A DNA stretch of 64,000 bases from Lacrimispora sp. BS-2. Lineage in GTDB: Bacteria > Bacillota > Clostridia > Lachnospirales > Lachnospiraceae. A program made the position numbers and the translations under genes. Position 1 is the first letter of the stretch. Each line of letters starts with the position of its first letter. Below the pieces are notes generated by a model, which saw only the letters and a program-made list of their open reading frames with translations, had not been told where the DNA came from and made no database searches. This document shows, in pieces, positions 37,047-45,593 of the stretch. Location of the stretch: assembly GCF_040207125.1 (NCBI RefSeq), contig NZ_CP157940.1:3844001-3908000 (forward strand). Direction: 5' to 3'.

Positions 37047-37075
37047 TTGCAATTAGGGCAGGAAAATATTATAAT
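37047..37075 (+). promoter_or_regulatory. Sigma-A promoter of the YhgE/Pip gene
   Basis: TTGCAA (37047-37052), 17-nt spacer, TATAAT (37070-37075), 42 nt before the ATG. Confidence 0.75.
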
Positions 37076-37117
37076 ACGGAAATGCAATTTCATAGTTGAA
37101 ATACCAAGGAGGCACAC

Positions 37118-39313
37118 ATGGTACATGTTAAAAACATACTTAAAATTTTTACCGGTGATATAAAACGCATTGCGCTTAACCCGGTAGCCGTTATTATTGC
37201 GCTGGGGCTTACGTTGATACCGGCTTTATACGCATGGTTCAATATTGCTGCCAGCTGGGATCCCTATGCCAATACAAAGGGACTTAAGGTTGCTGTTGTC
37301 AACCTTGACAAGGGGGCTTCCATTGACGATATATTTGACTCGGATATCGATGATTCTTCCATTAATATTGGTGAAATGATCCTGGATGAACTCAGAAAGA
37401 ATGAGCAGATAGGCTGGCAGTTCGTCAACAAGGAGGTGGCAATCGATGGAGTGGAATCCGGGAAATATTATGCGGCTGTCATCGTTCCCGAGGATTTCAG
37501 CCAGAAAATATCAAGCGTTCTCACCTCTCACATTGAACGGCCGGTGCTTGAGTACTATGTAAATGAGAAGAAAAATGCCATTGCCACAAAGATCACGGGC
37601 AAAGGGGTGGAGAGCGTACAGCAGCAAATCAATGAAACCTTTATTAATTCCACCTCAAAGGTAGCTGGGAAGGCCTTAAATAAATATTCAGATAACTGGA
37701 GTGTTGACAAGGAAACAGACAGGAACGATGCCATCACCACTCTTACTGATGTAAAAACAGACTTGGATCAGCTGGTGGACACCATCACCATGCTTCAGTC
37801 CACCCTCCACACCGTCAACAGTTTAAATGGCGGCATGAAGGGAACGCTCCCTGATGTGAGCAAAATGATTGATTCAGGCGGACAAACGGCTGAAAGTGCA
37901 AGAACTCTCATCGATTCGTCCAGAGGGTTCTCTGATACAATGACAGGAGGAATTAAAGATACCCTGGATCATATCAGCAAGGTAGAGGAATCCGTGTATG
38001 AATCCTTTCAGGTGATCGGCAAGCTGTCGGATACCTCCGCTGATGGGGCTTTGGATGCATTAAAAGCCACGGAAAATCTGGTTGAAGGAAGCATCAGCCA
38101 GTGCAACAGCGTAAATAAGGTATTAGGGGAAATTAACCAGAAGCTTCCCATTCCTCTGAAAGAAATAACAACTCTTCAGCAGAAGCTTACGGATACCGTT
38201 AAGCAGCAGCAGGATCTGGCCAGGAAGCTGCAGGCTGCACAGCAGACGATAAAGCAGACAAAAAGGCTGCCGGATAATATGGAAAAGGATATTGGAGATT
38301 CTCTTGATGGGGTTTCTAATTCCATATTAGACGTTCTTAACTTTTATACCGGTAAGGTGGAAATCCCCTTAAAAGACAGCCTTGATAAGACCTATGATGC
38401 CCTGGGCACCACTGCAGGGGCTTTAGACAGCATTGGGAGCATGGTGGGGCAGATCGATACTACCCTTGACAGCGTAACTGCCTCATCCCAGAGTCTGATC
38501 GAAGCTTTGGACAGCGCCGTCAGCCTGATGAACAGGAGCCAGGAACGGGTGGATGATATGATCGACAGTGTGAATAAGCTGGCGGATAATGAGAAGCTGA
38601 ATAAGATCATGGATATTATGAAGAATGATCCGGATCAGTTCAGTGATTTTATGAAGATGCCTGCGGATATGGTTACCAACAAGATTTATCCTGTAGAAAC
38701 CTACGGTTCTGCCATGGCTCCGTTCTATACCATTCTGGCCATCTGGGTGGGAGGACTCATTTTGGTGGCACTGGTAAAGTGTAAGGTGGAAGAGAACAGG
38801 TCGGAAGGTCTTAAGCTGTATGAGACCTATTTTGGACGGTATCTTACCTTTATGACGTTTGGAATCGCCCAGGCGCTGGTGGTGTCTCTGGGAGATCTGT
38901 ATATGCTAAAGATCCAGTGCCTTTATCCAGGGAAATTTGTGCTGGCAGCCGTGGTAGCCAGTATCATATTCACCAATATTATTTATTCCATGACGGTTTC
39001 CTTTGGAGACGTGGGCAAGGCAATTGTGGTAGTCTTTATGGTCATTCAGGTGGCAGGCTCCGGCGGCACGTTCCCTATACAGGTAACTCCCCGGTTTTTC
39101 CAGGTTGTAAACCCTCTGCTTCCCTTTACCCACCTCATCAATGCCATGAGGGAGTGTGTGGGAGGTATTTATGGAAATGATTACTGGAAAGACATACGAA
39201 ATGTACTGGTCTATATTCCCATATCACTGTTGGTTGGAATCGTATTACGGAAGAAGGTGTTAAAACTGAATGAATTTTTTGAAGAAAAACTCAGCCAAAC
39301 AGGAATCATGTAA
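37118..39313 (+). CDS. YhgE/Pip-family membrane protein
   Basis: A 731-residue protein with one transmembrane helix near the N-terminus (about 22-42), a long extracytoplasmic region rich in coiled coil (about 60-530), and about five helices at the C-terminus in the ABC-2 permease style (from YPVETYGSAMAPFYTILAIW). The N-terminal NPVAVIIALGLTLIPALYAW is the family signature. Relatives include phage-infection protein Pip of Lactococcus and EsaA-like proteins. Role here unknown; envelope transport is plausible. Followed by an overlapping gene. Confidence 0.85.
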   Translation: MVHVKNILKIFTGDIKRIALNPVAVIIALGLTLIPALYAWFNIAASWDPYANTKGLKVAVVNLDKGASIDDIFDSDIDDSSINIGEMILDELRKNEQIGWQFVNKEVAIDGVESGKYYAAVIVPEDFSQKISSVLTSHIERPVLEYYVNEKKNAIATKITGKGVESVQQQINETFINSTSKVAGKALNKYSDNWSVDKETDRNDAITTLTDVKTDLDQLVDTITMLQSTLHTVNSLNGGMKGTLPDVSKMIDSGGQTAESARTLIDSSRGFSDTMTGGIKDTLDHISKVEESVYESFQVIGKLSDTSADGALDALKATENLVEGSISQCNSVNKVLGEINQKLPIPLKEITTLQQKLTDTVKQQQDLARKLQAAQQTIKQTKRLPDNMEKDIGDSLDGVSNSILDVLNFYTGKVEIPLKDSLDKTYDALGTTAGALDSIGSMVGQIDTTLDSVTASSQSLIEALDSAVSLMNRSQERVDDMIDSVNKLADNEKLNKIMDIMKNDPDQFSDFMKMPADMVTNKIYPVETYGSAMAPFYTILAIWVGGLILVALVKCKVEENRSEGLKLYETYFGRYLTFMTFGIAQALVVSLGDLYMLKIQCLYPGKFVLAAVVASIIFTNIIYSMTVSFGDVGKAIVVVFMVIQVAGSGGTFPIQVTPRFFQVVNPLLPFTHLINAMRECVGGIYGNDYWKDIRNVLVYIPISLLVGIVLRKKVLKLNEFFEEKLSQTGIM

Positions 39314-40454
39314 GCCGGGAAAAGGAAAGAGGCCGTCTGGAATCCGGCGGCGGCTGGCCTGGGCCGGCGGGGTGGTACTGCTTTTAGGGATTCTTGGTGT
39401 TTGGATGTGGCACGATCTTCCTGTGCATTATGCAAAGTTTTACCTGACCCGCTCGGCGCTCCAGACTAGAGGGAGGCTAATGGATCTGTGGGGCAGGGAC
39501 CAGGAAGGAGCTAAGGAGGATTCCTTAAAGCTGATAGCAGATGAAGTGGAATGGAATGGTCATTCGGTGCTGATCCTTCCGGGAGGGTTTGGGATCAACT
39601 GGAAGGAACAAAGGGATGAGGGAAATACCTTTGCCCAGGGAAGCCTTGACGTGTATTTTCTGGGTGCTGTAAGAGACGGAGTCCATTACCTGGCGGATAA
39701 GGAAAATGCTTTGATTTCCGTGCCAGGGATTAACGGAACGACCATAAAAACCAGCCAGGATACATTAAAAAAGGTTCTGGGATTCTCCATTGTCCCGGAT
39801 GAGCGAAACCACTTAAGAGATCAGCTTGAAACCTTAAAAAAGGATACCATCAGTATGGTGAACCAGAGCCATGTGGAATTTGTTGGAAGGGATGAGAATG
39901 GCGTAACAATTAAGGCATTGGTCCCTTCCGGCATCTTTGACTCTTATGTGAGCAAGATAGGAGCGCTGCTTAAAGAAGGCCCTGGAAAGGATATGAAACA
40001 ATGGGGACAGATGTTAGAAGAACGGAAAACCCAGGGAGAGACCCAGGAAATTCTATTTACCATTGACAAAGGACTGCATATAACGGAGATTAAAGCAGAG
40101 GGGCTGTCTGATATGAGCCTTTTAATGGAATCCAATGGCGGGATCCAGCTGGCAGGAAGTGTCATGCTTAAAGAGCGGGAACTTCATATGAGTGCAAAGG
40201 TCTATTTCGGCAATGGGCAGGAAGGCAAGAGGGCATTTCAGATCCCCGAATTAAATATTACATATCAAAATGAGGGGTTCCGGCTTGGACTGAAACTGAG
40301 CGGAGGCTATGAAGGCGGTAAGATTTCCTCTGAAGCCCTGGAATATGGAAAGCTGTCTGAAACAGAGGCAGAATCCTCCGGGGACGGTTTACAGAAGGTC
40401 AAGGATGAGTTCCTTAAAAGAGCCGGAGAATTAGGTCTTGACTTATATAAGTAA
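39270..40454 (+). CDS. Membrane-anchored protein of unknown function
   Basis: A 394-residue protein whose first codons overlap the Pip-family gene by 44 nt, so the two are coupled. A very basic N-terminus (KKNSAKQESCKPGKGKRPSG) leads into one transmembrane helix (about residues 30-50); the rest is extracytoplasmic and beta-rich. No motif that I recognise. The lack of a strong ribosome site fits coupling. It may work with the Pip-family protein at the envelope (context only). Confidence 0.75.
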   Translation: MNFLKKNSAKQESCKPGKGKRPSGIRRRLAWAGGVVLLLGILGVWMWHDLPVHYAKFYLTRSALQTRGRLMDLWGRDQEGAKEDSLKLIADEVEWNGHSVLILPGGFGINWKEQRDEGNTFAQGSLDVYFLGAVRDGVHYLADKENALISVPGINGTTIKTSQDTLKKVLGFSIVPDERNHLRDQLETLKKDTISMVNQSHVEFVGRDENGVTIKALVPSGIFDSYVSKIGALLKEGPGKDMKQWGQMLEERKTQGETQEILFTIDKGLHITEIKAEGLSDMSLLMESNGGIQLAGSVMLKERELHMSAKVYFGNGQEGKRAFQIPELNITYQNEGFRLGLKLSGGYEGGKISSEALEYGKLSETEAESSGDGLQKVKDEFLKRAGELGLDLYK

Positions 40455-40467
40455 ATAAAAAAATCTA

Positions 40468-40532
40468 TTGACAAATACAACTGTAACTTTTATAATAACA
40501 GTAAAGATACTGAAACTTACAAAGTTACAGTT
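40468..40532 (+). promoter_or_regulatory. trxA promoter flanked by a 12-bp perfect inverted repeat
   Basis: TTGACA (40468-40473), 17-nt spacer, TATAAT (40491-40496). Arms 40479-40490 and 40521-40532 are perfectly complementary; a third imperfect half-site lies at 40509-40520. Arm 1 abuts the -10, arm 2 lies in the transcribed leader: a repressor-operator layout. Confidence 0.7.
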
Positions 40533-40673
40533 ATCCGGCAGGTAATAATCCAAAAAACGGGGATATTTAAGGCAATTGTGATAAAACTATAAAAAAGAAG
40601 ACCGTTGTGAATAGTGAATGAAAGGCGCTTTTCGTGAATACACAAAAAGCAAGTCAAGAAGGAGGAACATGAT

Positions 40674-40994
40674 ATGGCAGTGATAACATTAACACAGGAA
40701 AATTTCCAAACGGAAGTAGCAAATAACAGCGGCATTGTGCTGGTGGATTTCTGGGCGACCTGGTGCGGTCCCTGTAAGATGTTTGCACCGATAATAGACG
40801 AAATTGCAGACGAGAATCTCCCGGACGTTAAGGTTGGCAAGGTGGATGTAGACCAGCAGCCGGACCTGGCTGGGCAGTTTAGGGTCATGAGCATTCCTAC
40901 ACTTGTACTTTTCAAGGATGGAAAGGCAGCAGTCACTTCCGTAGGAGTTAAGTCCAAGAAAGAAGTTCTGGAAATGATTGAGAAATTAAGATAA
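40674..40994 (+). CDS. trxA: Thioredoxin
   Basis: A 106-residue thioredoxin, dithiol reductant for ribonucleotide reductase and other targets. Active site WCGPCK with Cys31 and Cys34, the buried Asp in LVDFWATW, and cis-Pro in SIPTLVLFKDG. AAGGAGG precedes the ATG. Leader of about 170 nt from the promoter. Thioredoxin reductase is not adjacent. Terminator follows. Confidence 0.95.
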   Translation: MAVITLTQENFQTEVANNSGIVLVDFWATWCGPCKMFAPIIDEIADENLPDVKVGKVDVDQQPDLAGQFRVMSIPTLVLFKDGKAAVTSVGVKSKKEVLEMIEKLR

Positions 40995-41025
40995 ATATGC
41001 GCTAACAGGCCACGGGTCATCCGGA

Positions 41026-41050
41026 TCACCGGAAGGCCGGTGGTTTTTTT
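41026..41050 (+). terminator. Terminator after trxA
   Basis: CACCGG (41027-41032) pairs with CCGGTG (41037-41042) around AAGG; a seven-T run follows. Confidence 0.8.
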
Positions 41051-41111
41051 AACAGATATTTACTGTTTGCAGATGCCATTTTATTTGTATAATTGATTGC
41101 ATAAGTAGTTG

Positions 41112-41143
41112 TTGACATTCCCCTATACAGGAAGGATTATACT
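41112..41143 (+). promoter_or_regulatory. MerR-type promoter of the cut-locus merR
   Basis: TTGACA (41112-41117), 20-nt spacer, TATACT (41138-41143). The spacer begins TTCCCCTA and contains GGAAGG, an imperfect dyad. It shares the hexamers, spacing and flanking bases with the cut operon promoter at 42195. Confidence 0.75.
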
Positions 41144-41228
41144 AAGTTCATCTGCATAAGGAAGCTTATAAATGAAAGGTAATCGAATATTTAACTCTTA
41201 GACAATGCACAAGCTTATGGGGGTTACT

Positions 41229-42062
41229 ATGGAAGAAAAGAAATTGTATTCAATTGGGGAAGTTAGTAAGATCTGTAATATTTCTACAAAAGCCTTGCGG
41301 TTTTATGATAAAATCGGGATCATATCCCCTGATATGATCTGCAAGGAAAACAGCTACCGGTATTATAACAAAGAGTCCCTTCTGACTGTTCCGGTGGTGA
41401 AATACTACAAGCAAATGGGTTTTAAACTGGAAGAGATGCAGGGGCTGGTGGAAGGAAATACTTATTATTACCTGGAACAGAATTTCCGCAATAAGATTGA
41501 CCAGCTATGTCTTCAGGAGCAGCAGATCCATAACAGCTATATTGCAGTTAAGGACTGGTATGAGCTGATACAGGAGGCCAAACTGGTGCTCCAGAATGAT
41601 GTACATGATGTTGCTGTAAAATATATACAGCCCATCACCTATTGCGGTATGGAGCAGGACTTTGACTATAATTACATGGAATCCATCATTAATATAGAAT
41701 GGACCAATCACTTAGAATCAGCTGAAAATGAGATCACGGGGCCGGTAATTTTAAAGTTCGATGCGTTTGAGGAAAAGATGGTTGGCAAGTGCAGCCGCAC
41801 CAGAATCATGCAGCAAGCCATTCATCCATGCAGGGGCTGCTTGAACCGGCAGATCTTTGGAGGGTTTATGGCTGCATCGGTTTATCATATCGGCAAGCAT
41901 GAAACCATTGATGAGGAGTATGAGAAGATTCTTAACTGGGCGGCTAAAAAAGGCTATAAGTGCGGAAAAGAAAGCTTTGAACGGTATGTGGTAGATTACT
42001 GGACCACCAGAAACCGGGAGGAGTTTGTTTCAGAGGTAATTGTTCCAATATACAGAGAATAA
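41229..42062 (+). CDS. MerR-family regulator, probable activator of the choline microcompartment operon
   Basis: A 277-residue regulator: MerR winged helix at residues 6-75 (YSIGEVSKICNISTKALRFYD, in part, and ENSYRYYN), coiled-coil linker to about 115, and an effector domain with HPCRGC and a C-terminal FERYVVDYW segment that resembles a GyrI-like fold. Choline, acetaldehyde or trimethylamine are candidate ligands; none can be read from sequence. The upstream in-frame ATG 41205 has no ribosome site; GGGGG at 41217-41222 suits 41229. It is monocistronic (terminator at 42083) and directly precedes the cut operon in the same direction. Confidence 0.88.
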   Translation: MEEKKLYSIGEVSKICNISTKALRFYDKIGIISPDMICKENSYRYYNKESLLTVPVVKYYKQMGFKLEEMQGLVEGNTYYYLEQNFRNKIDQLCLQEQQIHNSYIAVKDWYELIQEAKLVLQNDVHDVAVKYIQPITYCGMEQDFDYNYMESIINIEWTNHLESAENEITGPVILKFDAFEEKMVGKCSRTRIMQQAIHPCRGCLNRQIFGGFMAASVYHIGKHETIDEEYEKILNWAAKKGYKCGKESFERYVVDYWTTRNREEFVSEVIVPIYRE

Positions 42063-42082
42063 GGGAGCATGTTGTAAGGGTT

Positions 42083-42134
42083 GGCTTCCCTGGATACAGT
42101 ATACAAGAGGTGCTGTTCCAGGGGAGCCTTTTTG
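42083..42134 (+). terminator. Terminator between merR and the cut operon
   Basis: GGCTTCCCTGG (42083-42093) pairs with CCAGGGGAGCC (42118-42128) and TTTTTGC follows. It separates the two transcripts, so the operon depends on its own promoter. Confidence 0.88.
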
Positions 42135-42194
42135 CTATTCCCGGATGTGGCCGTTTCTCCCAATATTTGGAGCATAAAAAAGTTTAAAAACCTG

Positions 42195-42226
42195 TTGACA
42201 TTTCCCCTAGGGGGAAGATTTATACT
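42195..42226 (+). promoter_or_regulatory. MerR-type promoter of the choline microcompartment operon
   Basis: TTGACA (42195-42200), 20-nt spacer, TATACT (42221-42226). Arms TTCCCC (42202-42207) and GGGGAA (42211-42216) form a dyad within the spacer. Matches the merR promoter. Confidence 0.85.
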
Positions 42227-42234
42227 AAATGCAT

Positions 42235-42293
42235 AGAAAAACACAAAGCGTCTACTTAAAATTAGTAACATTAACTGGCGTGATGTGTTTTCT
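42235..42293 (+). promoter_or_regulatory. Long-range stem in the cut operon leader
   Basis: 42235-42245 pairs with 42284-42293 with one bulged A, enclosing about 38 nt. Begins at the expected 5' end of the mRNA; may protect the transcript or regulate it. The leader is about 150 nt to the first start codon. Confidence 0.45.
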
Positions 42294-42381
42294 AAACGTT
42301 TTCAGCTGAACGTAAAGAAAAAAGCAGTGAAACAGGCTAACTTGAATTTTGTGCAGTATCAAATGGGGAAGGAAAACTTAG

Positions 42382-43356
42382 ATGACGGAAGCACGAAAGA
42401 AATTTAAAGCAATTGGCATTACGACAGGCTTAATATCCGGTCTTATGTATGGGTTATATACCACATTCGTTTTAATTGCCGGCTATTACAAGCCTCTTGC
42501 CGGAGCAGTTGGATTGTTTGCTGCTCCCTATGTAACCTCAGGCCTCAATGATTTGTTTGCAGGCCTCTGGCTGACCGCTTATAACGTTAAGACCGGAAGA
42601 ATCCGGGAAATCGGAAGAAGCTTAAGCCTGTTCCCGGGAAAAATCATTCTGATCGGATCTCTGGTGGGCGGACCCATAGCAAGCGGTGCTTACCTTATGG
42701 GACTTGCCATGGCAGGAGCCTATGCAATACCGATTTCCGCCATGTACATACTCTTTGGAGCATTGTTTGCAAGGATTTTCTTAAAGCAGAAAATCGTTCC
42801 GAGAGTAGGCATTGGTATGATGATCTGTGTGGTTGGAGCGATTGTCATTAACTGGGTAAAGCCGGAAGGCAGCACTAATTTTACCCTTGGGATCATCTGC
42901 GCGTTTGTTGCAGCCATCGGCTGGGCTCTGGAAGGAGTATTTGCAGCTTACGGAAGTGCCATGCTGGATACCGATGTGGTAATCAACATACGCCAGCTGT
43001 TATCCGGTATTGTGGATTTGATTGTTATTCTGCCGCTGGTGGGAGGCATGGGACTTTTAAAGGGTACCCTTTTTGCACTGCCGCCGGTTGTGTGGCTGCT
43101 GGTTTCCGGACTTTGCGCCGCAATATCCTACTTGTGCTGGTATAAATCCAACAGTACAATAGGCTGCGCCATGGGAATGTCACTGAATATTACCTACGCG
43201 TTCTGGGGCGTGCTGTTTTGTATCCTGTTCTTAAAACAGCCATTGACCCCGACCATAATCATTGGTTCCATTATTATCATTCTGGGCGCGGTTTTAGTAT
43301 CCGTAGACCCGTTTGAATTGCTCAATAAAAAGGAGGAAGTAAGCAATGAAATTTGA
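42382..43356 (+). CDS. DMT/EamA-superfamily transporter 1
   Basis: A 324-residue membrane protein with about ten transmembrane helices and two EamA-like halves; it begins [20 protein letters not shown]. First gene of the cut operon, so it probably moves a substrate or product: choline in, or trimethylamine or a related amine out. Known GRM2 loci often carry a small EmrE-like DMT protein; this is a larger one. It is a close paralogue of the gene at 43636 (for example [20 protein letters not shown] against KPEGSDNFTLGIIFSFVAAI). The end overlaps the next start by 11 nt. Confidence 0.82.
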   Translation: MTEARKKFKAIGITTGLISGLMYGLYTTFVLIAGYYKPLAGAVGLFAAPYVTSGLNDLFAGLWLTAYNVKTGRIREIGRSLSLFPGKIILIGSLVGGPIASGAYLMGLAMAGAYAIPISAMYILFGALFARIFLKQKIVPRVGIGMMICVVGAIVINWVKPEGSTNFTLGIICAFVAAIGWALEGVFAAYGSAMLDTDVVINIRQLLSGIVDLIVILPLVGGMGLLKGTLFALPPVVWLLVSGLCAAISYLCWYKSNSTIGCAMGMSLNITYAFWGVLFCILFLKQPLTPTIIIGSIIIILGAVLVSVDPFELLNKKEEVSNEI

Positions 43357-43636
43357 TGCATTAGGAATGATTGAAACAAAGGGCCTGATCGGTTCTATCG
43401 AAGCTGCAGATGCAATGGTAAAGGCAGCAAACGTTACTCTGGTAGGAAAAGAATTTGTCGGCGGCGGACTTGTTACCATTATGGTAAGAGGTGATGTAGG
43501 TGCGGTGAAGGCAGCGACCGATGCAGGTGCGGCGGCAGCCCAGAGAGTTGGAGAGCTGGTTTCCGTTCATGTAATTCCTCGTCCTCACGCTGAGGTTGAG
43601 ACCATTCTTCCGAAAGACAAAAAGGAGTGTAAATAA
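43346..43636 (+). CDS. BMC-H shell hexamer protein 1
   Basis: A 96-residue single BMC-domain protein, a PduA/CutA-type shell tile: [40 protein letters not shown], and VISPRPH-type end ([12 protein letters not shown]). Six copies make a hexagonal tile with a central pore. AGGAGG precedes the ATG. Almost identical in protein to the last gene of the operon (58228), which differs at about four core positions and in its tail. Confidence 0.95.
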   Translation: MKFDALGMIETKGLIGSIEAADAMVKAANVTLVGKEFVGGGLVTIMVRGDVGAVKAATDAGAAAAQRVGELVSVHVIPRPHAEVETILPKDKKECK

Positions 43637-44634
43637 TGAGTAACCAAGGAATGACATCTGGATCCGCGGATGCAAAAATGGCGGTAATAAACAAAAAATT
43701 CAGGACAACCGGTATGACAACCGGTGCATTATCCGGACTGACATACGGAATCTATACCGTACTTGTACTGGTGGCCGGATATTATGAACCTCTTGTCAGT
43801 GCGGCAGGACTTTTGGCAGGACCATATGTATGTTCCGGCTTAAATGATCTTTTCGCAGGAATCTGGCTGACTGCTTATAATGCAAAAAGCGGCCGTATCC
43901 GTGAGATGGGAAGAAGCCTTAATACATTCCCTGGTAAAATGATCGTTATCGGATCCCTTCTTGGCGGCCCCATTGCCAATGGCGCTTATCTGGTAGGTCT
44001 TGCCATGGCAGGTGCCTATGCGATTCCGATTTCCGCATTATGCAGTTTGTTCGGAGCAATTTTTGCATGGATCTTCTTAAAACAGAAAATTACCAAGAGA
44101 GTCATGATGGGTATGCTGGTATGCGTAGCCGGTGCCATCATCATCAACTGGACAAAGCCGGAAGGCAGTGATAACTTCACCCTGGGAATTATATTCTCCT
44201 TTGTCGCAGCCATCTGCTGGGCTTTGGAAGGTGTATTCGCCACTTACGGCGGAGCCATGATTGATACCGATGTGGCGGTAAACTTACGCCAGCTGATTTC
44301 CGGTATTGTAGATTTATTCGTGATCCTGCCAATCGTTGGCGGCATGGGACTTCTGGGCGGAACACTTTTTGCAGGAATTCCAGCCATCTGGCTTGCAGTA
44401 TCCGGCTTAAGTGCCGCAGTGTCATTCCTTTGCTGGTATAAGAGCAACTCCACGGTTGGATGTGCTGTAGGAATGTCCTTAAATGTAACCTATGCGTTCT
44501 GGGGAGTTTTCTTCTGTATCCTGTTTTTGGGACAGGCAGTGACACCTACGATTGTAATCGGTTCTTTTGTAATCGTATTTGGTGCGATTCTGGTAACCAT
44601 GAATCCACTGGATTTATTCAGGAAAGGGGAATAA
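43636..44634 (+). CDS. DMT/EamA-superfamily transporter 2
   Basis: A 332-residue paralogue of the 42382 gene with about ten transmembrane helices and a slightly longer hydrophilic N-terminus ([20 protein letters not shown]). Start overlaps the stop of the shell gene (TAATG). Retention of both copies suggests division of labour (import against export) or a heterodimer, as many small DMT proteins form; both ideas are inference. Confidence 0.82.
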   Translation: MSNQGMTSGSADAKMAVINKKFRTTGMTTGALSGLTYGIYTVLVLVAGYYEPLVSAAGLLAGPYVCSGLNDLFAGIWLTAYNAKSGRIREMGRSLNTFPGKMIVIGSLLGGPIANGAYLVGLAMAGAYAIPISALCSLFGAIFAWIFLKQKITKRVMMGMLVCVAGAIIINWTKPEGSDNFTLGIIFSFVAAICWALEGVFATYGGAMIDTDVAVNLRQLISGIVDLFVILPIVGGMGLLGGTLFAGIPAIWLAVSGLSAAVSFLCWYKSNSTVGCAVGMSLNVTYAFWGVFFCILFLGQAVTPTIVIGSFVIVFGAILVTMNPLDLFRKGE

Positions 44635-44638
44635 AGAT

Positions 44639-44920
44639 ATGTTATTACCTGCAAGAACAGCGGTTTTAAATTATTTATACGGAGTAAAAAATGCGGATAT
44701 CGGCCAGATCATGGAGGCTTTAAAGCCCCTTTACGGCGGAGAGCGCCAGTTCACCAAAGATCGTTATTTGGATCATGTCATGTCTTTGGAAGCAAACGGT
44801 ATGGTCAACTTAAGCAGCTACGACCTGGATCAGAACGGGGAGCTTCGCATGTGCTACGAAATCAACGATGACGGAAGAAGCGCAGTTGACAAATATGTGG
44901 ATAAGAAATACCGCAAATAA
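44639..44920 (+). CDS. Small winged-helix-like protein in the cut operon
   Basis: A 93-residue soluble basic/acidic-mixed protein: MLLPARTAVLNYLYGVKNAD, IGQIMEALKPLYGGERQFTK, ending VDKYVDKKYRK. The helical pattern followed by SSYDLDQNGELRMCYEINDDG (a likely beta-wing) resembles PadR/winged-helix DNA-binding or ribosome-associated folds. I do not recognise the family. It lies 4 nt after the second transporter with AAAGGGGAAT as ribosome site, so it is cotranscribed with shell genes. Confidence 0.7.
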   Translation: MLLPARTAVLNYLYGVKNADIGQIMEALKPLYGGERQFTKDRYLDHVMSLEANGMVNLSSYDLDQNGELRMCYEINDDGRSAVDKYVDKKYRK

Positions 44921-44940
44921 AAAAGTGGAGGTTTACGAAG

Positions 44941-45237
44941 GTGAGATATTACGGAGATGAAGCTTTAGGGCTGGTAGAGACCGTTGGACTGGTTCCTGCA
45001 CTGGAAGCAGCAGACAAGATGCTCAAGGCAGCTGATGTAGAATTGATTTCCTATGAAAACGTAGGTTCCACCCTGGTGACCATTATGGTAAAGGGTGATG
45101 TGGCAGCGGTACGCTCCTCAGTCGATGCAGGTGCGGAAGCAGCGGCAGCCATCGGTAAGGTGACTGCAAAGAACGTGATGCCAAGACCCATCAAAGAGGT
45201 CGGCGACATTGTATCAGTGCACGATATTGACGCATAG
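44941..45237 (+). CDS. BMC-H shell protein 2
   Basis: A 98-residue BMC-domain protein starting at GTG (GGAGG nine nt before). ALGLVETVGLVPALEAADKM, VTIMVKGDVAAVRSSVDAGA, and NVMPRPIKEV mark the fold. It lacks the long GGG pore loop of shell protein 1 (ISYENVGSTLVTIM instead), so its pore lining differs. Confidence 0.93.
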   Translation: MRYYGDEALGLVETVGLVPALEAADKMLKAADVELISYENVGSTLVTIMVKGDVAAVRSSVDAGAEAAAAIGKVTAKNVMPRPIKEVGDIVSVHDIDA

Positions 45238-45254
45238 AGAAAGGAAAACAGTAT

Positions 45255-45563
45255 ATGGAAAGATATGAAGCCCTGGGCTCAATAGAAACATTTGGTCTGG
45301 TATTTGTTCTCGAAGCGGCGGATGCAATGTGCAAGGCGGCAGATGTGGAACTCATCGGCTATGAAAATGTAGCTTCCGGTTATATTTCTGTATTGGTACG
45401 GGGAGATGTGGGAGCCTGCAAGACGGCTGTGGAAGCTGGAATCAAGGCAGTAAATGATATGGGAGCAGAAGTTTACAGCTCCGTAGTCATACCAAGACCT
45501 CATCCCCATCTTGAAAAAATCATCAGACGATATGCCTTAAATACTGCTCCTGAACAGGAATAG
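45255..45563 (+). CDS. BMC-H shell protein 3
   Basis: A 102-residue BMC-domain protein: ALGSIETFGLVFVLEAADAM, VASGYISVLVRGDVGACKTA, VVIPRPHPHLEKIIRRY. Pore loop NVASGY, and two extra Cys in the core (AMCKAADV, GACKTA). AAAGGAA precedes the ATG. Follows shell protein 2 by 17 nt; mixed shell tiles are usual for such organelles. Confidence 0.93.
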   Translation: MERYEALGSIETFGLVFVLEAADAMCKAADVELIGYENVASGYISVLVRGDVGACKTAVEAGIKAVNDMGAEVYSSVVIPRPHPHLEKIIRRYALNTAPEQE

Positions 45564-45593
45564 CAGGCATCCCGGATGAAGGGAGAATAGGAA

